DNA of 64,000 bases from Lysinibacillus halotolerans (GTDB lineage Bacteria; Bacillota; Bacilli; Bacillales_A; Planococcaceae), in assembly GCF_003711845.1 (NCBI RefSeq), contig NZ_RHLQ01000002.1:79117-143116 (forward strand), given 5' to 3'. Shown here piece by piece: positions 16,151-25,230 of the stretch. The notes under the pieces were generated by a model that worked only from the letters and a program-made list of their open reading frames with translations, was not told where the DNA came from and did no database searches. Numbering within the stretch: position 1 is the first letter of the stretch; each line of letters begins with the position of its first letter. The position numbers and the translations under genes are program-made.

Positions 16151-16969
16151 TTGATAGCATATCAATCAAACAATGTAACTGTTTTTCAAAGTTTAATTTA
16201 CAAAACGACATCCCTTGTTATCCGAACCAATGATTGTATCATTATTGTGGATCCAAATTTGCTCCCTATCGAAGTAAATGAAATAAAAGAATATGTAGAA
16301 GAGATTAGAGGAAATCGCCCTATCTATTTAATTTTTACCCATTCCGATTGGGATCATATTGTTGGTTACGGTGCTTTTCAAGACGGAATTGTTATTGCAA
16401 GTGAGCGTTTCGAAAATCGACAGGATAAAGAAGCGATACTTCATCAAATTAGACAGTTTGATGATCAATATTATTTAGATCGAGATTATCCTATTCTTTA
16501 TCCTCCTGTTAATATCCCAGTAACCTTTGATGGACAAGTATTAGAAGTAGGTGAAACGAAATTTACCTTTTATATGGCAGAAGGTCATACAAATGATGGG
16601 ATTTTTATTGTAGTAGAACCTTTAGGTGTATGGATTGCTGGGGACTATTTGTCAAATGTTGAATTTCCCTTCATTTATTTTAATAGTGAAAAGTATGAAG
16701 AAACATTACGAAAAACCAATAAAATTTTAGACAATCATTCTTTTCACCTTCTAGTACCGGGACATGGTGATCCAACAAATATTAAAGAGGAAGTCATTTT
16801 CCGAAAAATAACTTCTTATCGTTATATCCAGGAATTACGAAATGCCATTAAAGAAAACAGAGATCATCGTTTTTTAATACAAGGTTATAAATATAAAGAA
16901 GAACAAATTAAAAGCCATGAAGAAAACTATCAATTAATTAAAAAAGAATTGCAAGTTGAAGCAACCTAG
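16151..16969 (+). CDS. Metallo-beta-lactamase fold hydrolase
   Basis: A 272-residue protein of the MBL fold. The metal motif reads THSDWDH (residues 63-69), i.e. H-x-D-x-D-H instead of the canonical H-x-H-x-D-H; this variant is found in several MBL subfamilies. Further ligands are plausible at EGHTNDG (His about 141), AGDYLSN (Asp about 161) and GHGDPT (His about 205). The C-terminal 60 residues are helical and charged. The substrate is unknown; thioester, lactone or phosphoester hydrolysis are all possible. It starts at TTG 16151, after GGGGTGATAC. The adjacent coiled-coil gene is only 89 bases downstream and could be cotranscribed. Confidence 0.8.
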   Translation: MIAYQSNNVTVFQSLIYKTTSLVIRTNDCIIIVDPNLLPIEVNEIKEYVEEIRGNRPIYLIFTHSDWDHIVGYGAFQDGIVIASERFENRQDKEAILHQIRQFDDQYYLDRDYPILYPPVNIPVTFDGQVLEVGETKFTFYMAEGHTNDGIFIVVEPLGVWIAGDYLSNVEFPFIYFNSEKYEETLRKTNKILDNHSFHLLVPGHGDPTNIKEEVIFRKITSYRYIQELRNAIKENRDHRFLIQGYKYKEEQIKSHEENYQLIKKELQVEAT

Positions 16970-17058
16970 CATAGTAATGAAGTGAACAATCCATCATTGA
17001 ACCCTCTAGACAATTGCCGCATAAACTAGGTGAGGCGAGCAAAAGGGGGTGTCCTCAA

Positions 17059-17823
17059 ATGGGATTGTATATTAATAATAAAGAACACCCAAGAGTGTTT
17101 AGTCAGTCGAATCATTTAGTAGAGCCGAATCAAGTGGAATTTAAGCGAGATTACTTATCCGAGTTAATTGAACAACAAGTGAATGCAACTCGAAACTTAC
17201 AATTTTCCTTAAATCAAATACACTATTCTCAAAATGATTGGAATGAGCATCAAACAAATCGATTGAGAAAATTAAATGGACGATTAGATGAACTAAGGGA
17301 ATTCCAGCATCATCAAAAAACATTGGATCAACAAGTCGACATTCGATTGGAAAATATTGAAAATCAACATCGTACATTAAACGAATCAATCCTTCAGGAA
17401 CAACATATCCATCAGGATCTATTTGATCAAGTAAATGCGATCAATTATTCTCAAAAAGAAATTGTAAGTCGAATTGATGTTTTAAATGATGAATATAAAG
17501 AGATTGTTACGATTTTAAAAGATTACTCAGCTATAAACGAAGCGTTAATTACCCGTTTAGAAACAGTTGCCATGACAAAAGAAAAGTTGGAAGAACAAAT
17601 TCAAGCCCATAGTGAACATAATCAACAGTTAGTTCATCAAATGACCTTTATCGAAGAAGCTCAAAAAGATGTTTTAGATCGGGTTGATAATAATGAAGGA
17701 TTAATCGAAAAAGTTATGCGACAAATTGATCATCTGCGGTCTATTTTATTTGAACGTACAAACGATTTAGAAGAAAAAATTGAGAAAGTATTACAAAATT
17801 CAGTAACATTTTTCAAAAAATAA
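17059..17823 (+). CDS. Coiled-coil protein of unknown function
   Basis: I do not recognise this gene. It is a 254-residue hydrophilic protein without signal peptide or membrane span. After a Tyr/Asn/His-containing start (MGLYINNKEHPRVFSQ) nearly the whole length from about residue 30 is predicted helical with heptad-like spacing of Leu/Ile and many Gln, Asn, His, Glu, ending in a basic tail VTFFKK. Cys is absent. ATG 17059 lies behind AAAGGGGGTG; the frame is open from TTG 17014. There is no obvious terminator after the MBL gene, so they may share a transcript. It ends just ahead of the proS T-box. Structural or scaffolding roles are possible, but no function can be assigned. Confidence 0.75.
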   Translation: MGLYINNKEHPRVFSQSNHLVEPNQVEFKRDYLSELIEQQVNATRNLQFSLNQIHYSQNDWNEHQTNRLRKLNGRLDELREFQHHQKTLDQQVDIRLENIENQHRTLNESILQEQHIHQDLFDQVNAINYSQKEIVSRIDVLNDEYKEIVTILKDYSAINEALITRLETVAMTKEKLEEQIQAHSEHNQQLVHQMTFIEEAQKDVLDRVDNNEGLIEKVMRQIDHLRSILFERTNDLEEKIEKVLQNSVTFFKK

Positions 17824-17904
17824 CTTTTCTCTTTTTTCATTATTCATTTTTTTAGAAAATATTACACTTAGATTGAATTAATTTCTTTTATTTGATACAG
17901 TATA

Positions 17905-18158
17905 AGAAATATGGAATCAATGAAGTGACCAAGTAAATAAGAATTGTGAAACAGAAAATATAGCATTTGCTGAGAGCTATATCACCGCTTCTTATTGAAA
18001 CCTATCACGGAGATGCGAGTTAAAGCTTGCCGAGTCGTTATCGTTACAAACGCGTAGAGGGTAGAAGGGAGAATTTTTTCTTTTTACCGAACTAAGGTGG
18101 TACCACGTCTATTCAGCACAAAGACGTCCTTTTGATTAGGACTCTTTGTGCTTTTTAT
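17905..18158 (+). ncRNA. T-box leader, proline specifier, with terminator
   Basis: The T-box core AAGGTGGTACCACG is at 18095-18108 and includes the UGGU that pairs with the tRNA acceptor end. Stem I is visible: AGTA-AATAAG on one side and CTTATT-GAAA on the other, and the codon placed in the specifier loop just after GAAA is CCT (18001-18003), a proline codon. The terminator is AGCACAAAGACGTCCT / AGGACTCTTTGTGCT plus T5 (18115-18158). Uncharged tRNA-Pro should stabilise the antiterminator and switch on proS. Confidence 0.95.
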
Positions 18159-18248
18159 TGTTCAAAAAATACGAACGAGTCGGAACCATAAATTGTAGCG
18201 CTAGATAGGGAAAATGAAAATTGTAAAAAGTTTTAGGAGGAAATAACA

Positions 18249-19685
18249 ATGTCACAACAAACGAATGATTTTTCTAAATGGTATATTGACACAATTCAAA
18301 AAGCAGATTTAATGGACTATACACCCGTTCGTGGCTGTATTGCATTTAAACCAGACGGTTATGAACTATGGGAACATATTCAATCGGAAATGGACCGTCG
18401 TTTTAAAGAAACAGGTCACCGTAATGCCTATTTCCCAATGTTAATTCCAGAATCTTTCTTCCAAAAAGAGAAGGATCACATTGAAGGATTTTCGCCAGAA
18501 CTTCCATGGGTAACAGAAGCAGCAGGAGAAAAATTAGAAGAACGATTAGCTCTTCGTCCGACTTCTGAAACAATGATTGGCCACCTTTATTCTGATTGGA
18601 TTAAAAGTTACCGTGATTTACCAGTTTTAATTAACCAATGGGCGAACGTCTTCCGTTGGGAAAAGAAAACTCTTCCTTTCATCCGTACTTCTGAGTTTTT
18701 ATGGCAAGAAGGGCACACAGCTCACGTGGATGAAGAAGACGCTCGTAAAGAAACGATGCAAATGTTAAACATTTATAAAGAAGTTGTTGAAAACTTTTTA
18801 GCGATTCCTGTATATGATGGACAAAAAACGCCATCTGAACGTTTCGCGGGGGCTGTTGATACGTATTCGATCGAAGCAATGATGAAAGATGGTAAAGCAG
18901 TACAAGCTGGTACTTCACACTATTTAGGGACAAAATTTGCTGAAGCCTTTGATATTAAATATTTAAATAAAGAAAATAAACATGTTCATGTGCATACGAC
19001 ATCATGGGGTACGTCTACTCGTTTAATTGGTTCAGTCATTATGGTACACGGTGACGAGCAAGGTTTAGTCCTACCGCCAACAATTGCTCCAACACAAGTT
19101 GTATTAATTCCAGTAGGTCCATGGAAGAAGAACCCAGCTATTATCGAGAAATTAGATGAAATCTTCGCAGCACTTAAAGCAAAGGGTATTCGTGTCCGTC
19201 TTGATGATTCTGATCAATCACCAGGATATAAATTTAATGAATGGGAATTAAAAGGGGTACCAGCACGTATTGAACTAGGTCCTCGTGATTTAGAAAATAA
19301 TCAAGTATTATTAAAAATGCGTGATGAATCCGATAAACAAACTGTAGATTTAAACTCTGTTGTCGAAGCAATTGAAAAAGAGTTGAAAGTGATGCAAACA
19401 AGACTTTATGACAAAGCAAAAGCATTCCGCGATGCGAATTCTCATACTCACATTGATTCTTTAGAGCAATTACAGCAACATTTATCTGATTCTGAGAAAA
19501 ACGGAACGATTCCAGGTTGGATTTTAGCAGGATGGTGTGGTGACGATGCTTGTGAATCTAATGTAAAAGAACAAACGAAATTTACAACTCGTAACATACC
19601 GTTTAATCCACCAACTGAAAAACATACATGTATTAACTGTGGTAAAGAAGCGAAACATACAGTTTGGTTTGGCCGAGCTTATTAA
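18249..19685 (+). CDS. proS: Prolyl-tRNA synthetase, short (archaeal/eukaryote-like) type
   Basis: A 478-residue class II aminoacyl-tRNA synthetase that charges tRNA-Pro. Its length and layout are those of the type-3 ProRS: it lacks the roughly 180-residue editing insertion of the bacterial 565-residue enzyme. Marks: motif 2 region QWANVFRWEKKTLPFIRTSEF (about 129-150), the proline-binding TPSERFAGAVDTYSIEAMM (about 196-214), motif 3 with GSVIMVHGDEQGLVLPP (about 262-278), an anticodon-binding domain from about 285, and a C-terminal zinc-type domain (GWCGDDACE and HTCINCGKEA) ending in aromatic Tyr (VWFGRAY), as usual for this type. RBS TAGGAGGAAATAAC. Controlled by the proline T-box upstream. 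Confidence 0.96.
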   Translation: MSQQTNDFSKWYIDTIQKADLMDYTPVRGCIAFKPDGYELWEHIQSEMDRRFKETGHRNAYFPMLIPESFFQKEKDHIEGFSPELPWVTEAAGEKLEERLALRPTSETMIGHLYSDWIKSYRDLPVLINQWANVFRWEKKTLPFIRTSEFLWQEGHTAHVDEEDARKETMQMLNIYKEVVENFLAIPVYDGQKTPSERFAGAVDTYSIEAMMKDGKAVQAGTSHYLGTKFAEAFDIKYLNKENKHVHVHTTSWGTSTRLIGSVIMVHGDEQGLVLPPTIAPTQVVLIPVGPWKKNPAIIEKLDEIFAALKAKGIRVRLDDSDQSPGYKFNEWELKGVPARIELGPRDLENNQVLLKMRDESDKQTVDLNSVVEAIEKELKVMQTRLYDKAKAFRDANSHTHIDSLEQLQQHLSDSEKNGTIPGWILAGWCGDDACESNVKEQTKFTTRNIPFNPPTEKHTCINCGKEAKHTVWFGRAY

Positions 19686-19694
19686 TTAAATGAC

Positions 19695-19743
19695 AATCCA
19701 CCTAAAAATCCTCCATGAAGAGAATTTTTAGGTGGATTTTATT
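19695..19743 (+). terminator. Terminator of proS
   Basis: AATCCACCTAAAAAT and ATTTTTAGGTGGATT make a perfect 15-bp stem, followed by TTATTATTT. Confidence 0.95.
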
Positions 19744-19966
19744 ATTTAGATGATTCGAACACTATTTCATACGATTTAGCACAGACTATAAAGTAGAGAA
19801 AGTAAGAAAGATTCTAACTTAGTATGTGACATTAAATCAGCTCCCTTGTTAGGAAAAAATGAAAAATAGTATCAATGATTAATTGTTCGAATCATTATTC
19901 AGTTTGGTTCTTTTAATAAATATCATACTTGTTTGCTAGTTTTTGCACTCAGTAGTTTTAAAATAA
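19744..19966. other. Spacer between convergent proS and serC
   Basis: About 220 bases of AT-rich DNA. I see no gene, promoter or repeat worth naming. Confidence 0.5.
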
Positions 19967-19996
19967 AAAAGACCCAATTATTAAAATTGGGCCATT
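19967..19996 (-). terminator. Terminator of serC
   Basis: On the minus strand GGCCCAATTTT and AATTGGGTC pair around TAAT, followed by T6. Confidence 0.88.
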
Positions 19997-20000
19997 TCAT

Positions 20001-21098
20001 TTATTGATGTTTTTTCTGGAATTCAATCATAAAATTAGTAAGGGCTTGACATGCTTCAACCGGAACAGCATTGTAAGTTGATGCACGGCATCCTCCCACT
20101 GAACGGTGACCGTTCAAACCTACAAAGCCAGCTTCTTTTGCCTCAACAAGGAATTGTTTTTCTAGCTCTTCATCAGCAACACGGAATGTTATATTCATTA
20201 ATGAACGTGATGATAACTCCGCATGTCCTTTATAAAAGCCATTACTTTGATCGATTACATCATAGATTAATTTTGCTTTGGCTTCATTGTTTTTCTCAAT
20301 ACCTTCGAGCCCACCTTGCGCTTCAACCCATTTAAGAACTTCCCCTAACATGTAAATACCAAAGGTTGGTGGAGTGTTATATAAAGAATTTGAATCTGCG
20401 TGTGTTGTGTATTTTAACATAGTAGGAATGTTCTTGTTCGCTTTTTCAAGTAGATCTTTTCGAATAATGACAACGGTAACACCTGATGGACCAAGGTTCT
20501 TTTGGGCACCAGCATAAATAAGACCGAATTTACTAATATCAACAGGCTTAGAAAGGATATCACTAGACATATCTGCTACTAAAGGTACTTCGCCGGTATG
20601 AGGGAATTCCTTCCATTGTGTGCCATAAATTGTGTTGTTAGAAGTAATGTGCACATACGCATCTGTTTGATCAAATTGAATTTCGTTTAAAGTGGGGATA
20701 TTTCGATATTTATTTTCTTTTGAACTAGCAGCTTCTGCTGTTTTTCCAAAAAGTAATGCTTCTTTTAATGCTTTTTCAGACCATGAACCTGTCAATACAT
20801 AACTCGCCCTTTGACCTTCTTTTAAAAAATTCATCGGTACCATCGTAAATTGAAGACTAGCACCACCTTGTAAAAAAAGAACTTCATAGTTATCAGGAAT
20901 AGCATATAACGCTTTTAATCGAGCGATTGCTTCGTTATGTACTTCATCATAATCTTTACTACGATGACTCATTTCCATTATGGACATTCCAGCGTTGTTG
21001 TAATTGATCAGTTCTTGTTGAGCTTTTTCAAGTACTTCTAGTGGTAGAGCTGATGGACCTGCATTGAAATTAAAAGCACGTGTAATGGTTGAATTCAA
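20001..21098 (-). CDS. serC: Phosphoserine aminotransferase
   Basis: A 365-residue PLP-dependent class V aminotransferase. It converts 3-phosphohydroxypyruvate and glutamate to phosphoserine and 2-oxoglutarate, the second step of serine synthesis; the paralogous 4-phosphohydroxythreonine step of B6 synthesis is possible. Signatures: FNFNAGPSALP at the N-terminus, GMSIMEMSHRS, LQGGASLQFTM (about 75-85), the PLP lysine in YAGAQKNLGPSGV (about 190-202), and NGHRSVGGCRASTYNAV near the C-terminus. Length is typical (about 360). The frame is open from a GTG at 21107, but TTG 21098 lies 8 bases after AAGGAG and gives the usual N-terminus. Monocistronic by its surroundings. Confidence 0.95.
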   Translation of the reverse strand: MNSTITRAFNFNAGPSALPLEVLEKAQQELINYNNAGMSIMEMSHRSKDYDEVHNEAIARLKALYAIPDNYEVLFLQGGASLQFTMVPMNFLKEGQRASYVLTGSWSEKALKEALLFGKTAEAASSKENKYRNIPTLNEIQFDQTDAYVHITSNNTIYGTQWKEFPHTGEVPLVADMSSDILSKPVDISKFGLIYAGAQKNLGPSGVTVVIIRKDLLEKANKNIPTMLKYTTHADSNSLYNTPPTFGIYMLGEVLKWVEAQGGLEGIEKNNEAKAKLIYDVIDQSNGFYKGHAELSSRSLMNITFRVADEELEKQFLVEAKEAGFVGLNGHRSVGGCRASTYNAVPVEACQALTNFMIEFQKKHQ

Positions 21099-21561
21099 AT
21101 GAACCACTCCTTGAAGAAATTTAATTGATATAGTTGATTATATACTGAATTTTACGTAAGTGGTTTTGAATATTAGATAAAAGTAATAAAAATTTTGATT
21201 TTTCGAATTTTATCGTAAATAAATAATACATATTTATACTAAATTTTTTTACTCAAAATATTTTATATATAAGATTCTTTTGAAGTGATGATAGTTTTTC
21301 GATAAAAGATGTACAAAAACCTTTCGAAAAATAACGGATTCGAAATACAGTCTATTTCAGAAAAATATTTGATTCTTAAACGTATGTCTTGCTACTAGTT
21401 TTTTTCAAAGCATTTATTAATCTGAGGTTAAAAAAATCTACAGTTTTATAGCTTTTTATGAAAAAGAATCTATTTTTTCTTAAGAAGCTCCACACTTGTC
21501 CATAACCTTACATTCTTAAAGTCATAAAGTAGAAATAGAACTGAGGAAAGGAGGATATGGC
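21099..21561. promoter_or_regulatory. Divergent spacer serC / yjcZ-like gene with a sigma-K-like box
   Basis: A 460-base very AT-rich stretch with no recognisable gene. Toward its right end CATAAAGTA (21523-21531) fits the -10 consensus of the mother-cell factor sigma-K (CATAnnnTA), with AACC (21504-21507) 15 bases upstream as a possible -35. This would match late sporulation expression of the YjcZ-type gene. Weak evidence. Nothing else stands out in the rest. Confidence 0.35.
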
Positions 21562-21738
21562 ATGGGTTACTCTAATGACGTAGGTGGTGTAGGCGACTAC
21601 TGTAATAATGTAGGAGGAGTAGAAGACAATCATTGTAATGGTGGTTCCGGCGGATTCGGCGGCGGCTTTGCATTACTTGTAGTTCTATTCATTCTTCTTA
21701 TTATCATCGGTACGCAATTCAATAAAAGATACTATTAG
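21562..21738 (+). CDS. YjcZ-family sporulation mini-protein (58 aa)
   Basis: A 58-residue protein: a Gly/Asn-rich N-terminal half with two VGGV repeats and two Cys, then GFGGGFALLVVLFILLIIIGTQF and a basic tail NKRYY. The FALxVVLFILLIIIG membrane segment is the hallmark of the YjcZ/YhbY-like family of small sporulation proteins found in Bacillales. The N-terminal half here is longer than in the 35-50-residue members. AAAGGAGGATATGGC precedes the ATG; an overlapping ATG at 21557 gives only 7 codons in another frame. Probably spore-associated; molecular role unknown. Confidence 0.82.
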   Translation: MGYSNDVGGVGDYCNNVGGVEDNHCNGGSGGFGGGFALLVVLFILLIIIGTQFNKRYY

Positions 21739-21754
21739 TATTTTTTATTGATCA

Positions 21755-21785
21755 AAAGAATGGGAGCGCTATCCCATTCTTTACT
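21755..21785 (+). terminator. Hairpin after the first yjcZ-like gene
   Basis: AAGAATGGGA and TCCCATTCTT form a 10-bp stem around GCGCTA; the T-run is poor, so termination may be partial. Confidence 0.6.
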
Positions 21786-21886
21786 ACATAAATTGTAAAA
21801 TCCTTTTAAAACTAAACATTTGTCCCTAGTAATGCCGGGTATTAGTCATAAATTGTTAGTATCTTAGATAAAGGGGGAGAAATGTT

Positions 21887-22003
21887 ATGCATTATAATTC
21901 ATATGGTGATGGTGGTTACTCTAAAAATGGAAATGAATTTGTTCTACTCGTCGTTCTGTTTATTCTTTTAATTATCGTTGGAGCATTCTACTTCAACCAC
22001 TAA
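21887..22003 (+). CDS. YjcZ-family sporulation mini-protein (38 aa)
   Basis: A 38-residue protein with a short Tyr/Gly/Asn head (MHYNSYGDGGYSKNG) and the family membrane segment EFVLLVVLFILLIIVGAFYF, ending NH. It sits 150 bases after the first copy, behind AAAGGGGGAGAAATGTT, and ends in a strong terminator. The two copies share the hydrophobic core but differ in the head, so they look like an old tandem duplication. Confidence 0.85.
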   Translation: MHYNSYGDGGYSKNGNEFVLLVVLFILLIIVGAFYFNH

Positions 22004-22024
22004 AATATCATCGAACACCTTACG

Positions 22025-22060
22025 GGATTTTAAAGCTAGTTGGCTTTAAAATCCTTTTTA
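22025..22060 (+). terminator. Terminator of the second yjcZ-like gene
   Basis: GGATTTTAAAGC and GCTTTAAAATCC form a perfect 12-bp stem with a 6-base loop, followed by T5ATTT. Confidence 0.93.
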
Positions 22061-22233
22061 TTTGTCTGTAATTAGAAAGGATTTCCAATTATAATTATAG
22101 AAAAGAGGAATACAGAGCTAAGACAGGAGTATATTTATAACATGCGTTTTCAGGATTTGGTTGGCCGTGTGAAAAGAAACATACATAAACGATTGAAATG
22201 ATTAAGTAATAAATCAGTTTTGGAGGAACAAAA

Positions 22234-24369
22234 ATGCAAAATGACACTGAAAAACGTATTGATTATCTTGAAAAAGAAGTACGTGAGTTGCGATTAGAAC
22301 TAAATCAGTTAAAATCAGCTACAACGGGTTTTGAACAGCCATTACCAATTAAAGTAAAAAAGACAGTTGAAAAAGTACCGATGGAATTACAGAAAGCAAA
22401 AGTTAATCCAGTCAATTCAACTGAAAAAACTCGACCAAAGATTCAAACAGTCCCACCTTCCAAGAAGCAAGCTTTACCACCAAAAAAACAAAAAAGCTTT
22501 GAAGAAATCATCGTTTGGTCTTTACCAAAAATATTTATGATTATTCTCGTTTTAGGTGTTTTATGGGGATTAAAACTAATTAGTGACTTTGGATTGCTTT
22601 CAACGGAAGTTAAACTCGTCTTAGCTTATGGATTATCAATCGCGTTATTTGTAATTGCGTACAGAATGGACAAAATGAAAAGGGATACTTCACAAGTTTT
22701 AACCGTTGTTTTATATGGTGGAACATTTTGTATCGGGATCTTAACAACAGCAGCTGGAGCAATAATTTATGAAGTTTTAGGACTTTATTTTGCTTTATTG
22801 ATTGCTTTCGTTTACATTGCATATGGAGTAGCTATTTGCTATGTGAAGAAGAATGAAGTTCTTTCAATATTCGTCATGTTCACTTCGTTGCTTTTACCGT
22901 ACTTGTTAGAATATATGGATTTTAACGGACCGTGGATATTACTGTACGTTTTGATTATTTTTATTGCCATGCAGTTTATATTGATTAAACATGTTCAAAA
23001 AATTGCCCTTTATATTACATACGGTTTTTCCATACTAGCAGTAATAATTATTTGGCTACTCAATCAAGAACATCACTGGTTTTATTTATCTAGTGTCATT
23101 ATTTTAAATGGTTTATTGCTTTATGTTTGGTGGCATCAAAATAAAGTAAGAGGGGAATATATTGCGTTCCACGAAGGTTTATTGTTTAGCTTAAGCGGCT
23201 TAACCGTTGCAATCGTAAATTTCATTACAAATGAACCGGAACTAGCTTTGTTCTTCTTAACGATTATTTATATACAATTTGCTTACCAAGCTTATCGAAA
23301 TAAAATAAAACAACTCGTAGATGTTATTGGAACGTTATCAATACTTACCGTATTTAACATGTTACTTGCTTTGGATTTATCCAATACAATAGACATCGTA
23401 TTATTTCCTTTCAGTGCTTTTTTATCAATCATGTTGGCTATTCGAATTGGCGCTACGATTATGAAAATAACGTATAGTATTTTAATGACGATTACCGTTT
23501 TCAATCATTTATTACTAAGTGATGTTAAACCTTTTTGGACGATTGAACACGCAAACTATTTATTCATTTTAGTTTATTTAATTGTTATTTTCTTATATGT
23601 ACAAAAACAAAGAGCCGTTAAAGTTAATGATAATTCAAAAGCAACCATTTCTTTCTCAGGAGATCTATTGCCCATTATCATTACAAGCTTTTTCTTCTTT
23701 TATGTTAATCAATTTGACTATAGTTACATTTCAAACGATTACCCATATGCAACCTTTATATTAATAGCTGTTGCAACGTTTGGAAGTATCTTTATGCCAA
23801 AACGATTAACTGGGCGGGCATTAAAATATGTACTAATCTTCGCCTTTACTATTTCAACAATCAACTTACTACCGAGTCATTACGTATTTGGATTAGAAAT
23901 TTTGCTAAATATTTTTGCGCGGTTCATTTATATATGTTTCATCATATGGTTTATGGTGGATATTTTAATGAAAGGTACTCTCTATGAAACTTGGATTCGA
24001 AAAGTAAAAATCGATTTAGATGGACTTCATACGGTATGTATTTTGGCTGGGATGATGTTGTTGTATGGGCTACTCAATCAATTACAATTTGATCAATTGT
24101 TAAATCCGATATTTGTGATTGCTAGTAAAACAATACTTTTATTTATCGTTTCTAGCATTTCTTTATGGATCAGTACCACTTATCATTACAAGAAAGTAAA
24201 AGTAATGGGGTATGCCCTCATTGTTATCGCCATCTTTAAACTTGTATTTTTCGATTTAAGTTCTTTAAATCTATTTATTCGTGCCATTTTATTTATATCC
24301 ATTGGAGGTCTTGGTTTATTTCTATCAAACAAATTATTATCAAAGAATGGTAAAGTGGAAGAAAAATAG
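22234..24369 (+). CDS. DUF2339 family polytopic membrane protein
   Basis: A 711-residue protein. Residues 1-35 form a coiled coil (EKRIDYLEKEVRELRLELNQLK), then a Lys/Pro-rich linker to about 88, then roughly 18-20 closely packed hydrophobic segments to the C-terminus with short loops. This architecture is that of DUF2339 (predicted membrane proteins with an N-terminal coiled coil). The function of the family is not known; envelope or stress roles have been suggested. RBS TGGAGGAACAAAA. It is followed 70 bases later by the SDR gene on the same strand without a visible terminator, so cotranscription is possible. Confidence 0.8.
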   Translation: MQNDTEKRIDYLEKEVRELRLELNQLKSATTGFEQPLPIKVKKTVEKVPMELQKAKVNPVNSTEKTRPKIQTVPPSKKQALPPKKQKSFEEIIVWSLPKIFMIILVLGVLWGLKLISDFGLLSTEVKLVLAYGLSIALFVIAYRMDKMKRDTSQVLTVVLYGGTFCIGILTTAAGAIIYEVLGLYFALLIAFVYIAYGVAICYVKKNEVLSIFVMFTSLLLPYLLEYMDFNGPWILLYVLIIFIAMQFILIKHVQKIALYITYGFSILAVIIIWLLNQEHHWFYLSSVIILNGLLLYVWWHQNKVRGEYIAFHEGLLFSLSGLTVAIVNFITNEPELALFFLTIIYIQFAYQAYRNKIKQLVDVIGTLSILTVFNMLLALDLSNTIDIVLFPFSAFLSIMLAIRIGATIMKITYSILMTITVFNHLLLSDVKPFWTIEHANYLFILVYLIVIFLYVQKQRAVKVNDNSKATISFSGDLLPIIITSFFFFYVNQFDYSYISNDYPYATFILIAVATFGSIFMPKRLTGRALKYVLIFAFTISTINLLPSHYVFGLEILLNIFARFIYICFIIWFMVDILMKGTLYETWIRKVKIDLDGLHTVCILAGMMLLYGLLNQLQFDQLLNPIFVIASKTILLFIVSSISLWISTTYHYKKVKVMGYALIVIAIFKLVFFDLSSLNLFIRAILFISIGGLGLFLSNKLLSKNGKVEEK

Positions 24370-24439
24370 AAAAATTCCCACAATTGAAATATTTTTTATA
24401 TAATTTAATTATCTTTCAAGAACAAAGGAGTTATCGAAT

Positions 24440-25222
24440 ATGGATTTAGGATTAAAAGATAAAGTAGCGATTATTACAGGAGCTAGTAAAGGAATTGGTT
24501 TATATACCGCTTTACAACTTGTCAAAGAAGGGGCGAAAGTAGTCATTGCTGCCCGTACGGCATCAACTTTAAATGAAGCAAAAGCATTTATCCAACAACA
24601 TACTGGGCAGGAAATTTTAACGATCTCTTGTGATGTTTCAAAAGAAGAAGATTGTAAACGTCTAATTGAAGAAACAGTACAACATTATGGGAAATTAAAT
24701 ATTTTAATTAACAATGCCGGAACATCATCTGCCAACTCATTTGAAGATGTCGATACAGAACGATGGCATGCAGACTTAAATTTAAAATTATTCGGAGCAA
24801 TCCATTGTTCGAAATATGCACTCCCATATTTAAAGGAACAAAAGGGTGGAGCGATTTTAAATTTAACAGCCGTACTGGCAAAAACGCCACCAGCTTCCAG
24901 CTTACCTACTACAGTGAGTCGATCAGCTGGTCTTGCGTTAACGAAGGCAATGAGTAAAGATCTAGGAAAATATAATATCCGGGTAAATTCTGTTTGTATT
25001 GGCTTAATTCGCAGTCGCCAAATCGAAGAAATATGGCAAAAGGAGATGCCAGATCATACTTGGGAAGAATATTCAACAGAAGTAGGGAAATCTATTCCAC
25101 TAGGACGTATTGGAGATACGGAAGAAGCTGCAAATGTCATAACATTTTTAGTTTCCGATGCGGCATCCTATGTAACGGGTACTGCCGTAAATATTGATGG
25201 TGGTTCTGGTGCAGCGTTATAA
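24440..25222 (+). CDS. SDR-family protein with substituted catalytic residues
   Basis: A 260-residue short-chain dehydrogenase/reductase fold. Cofactor marks are normal: TGASKGIG (13-20), AART (37-40, suggesting NADP), CDVS (64-67), NNAG (91-94), and the C-terminal SYVTGTAVNIDGG. The catalytic part is not: the strand usually ending in Ser-Ser reads LNLTAV (Thr143), and where YxxxK is expected the sequence reads TTVSRSAGLALTK, giving Thr157 and Arg161. This pattern recurs, as I recall, in a subgroup of bacterial SDRs, so it is probably not a sequencing error. Reductase activity is therefore uncertain. RBS AAAGGAG. Ends at a terminator. Confidence 0.82.
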   Translation: MDLGLKDKVAIITGASKGIGLYTALQLVKEGAKVVIAARTASTLNEAKAFIQQHTGQEILTISCDVSKEEDCKRLIEETVQHYGKLNILINNAGTSSANSFEDVDTERWHADLNLKLFGAIHCSKYALPYLKEQKGGAILNLTAVLAKTPPASSLPTTVSRSAGLALTKAMSKDLGKYNIRVNSVCIGLIRSRQIEEIWQKEMPDHTWEEYSTEVGKSIPLGRIGDTEEAANVITFLVSDAASYVTGTAVNIDGGSGAAL

Positions 25223-25230
25223 TCCTGTTC

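Noticed and set aside
22142..22201. 19-codon frame MRFQDLVGRVKRNIHKRLK before the DUF2339 gene
   Set aside because: An AGGAG exists upstream but is about 14 bases away, there is no separate terminator, and the peptide matches nothing I know; too weak to call a gene.
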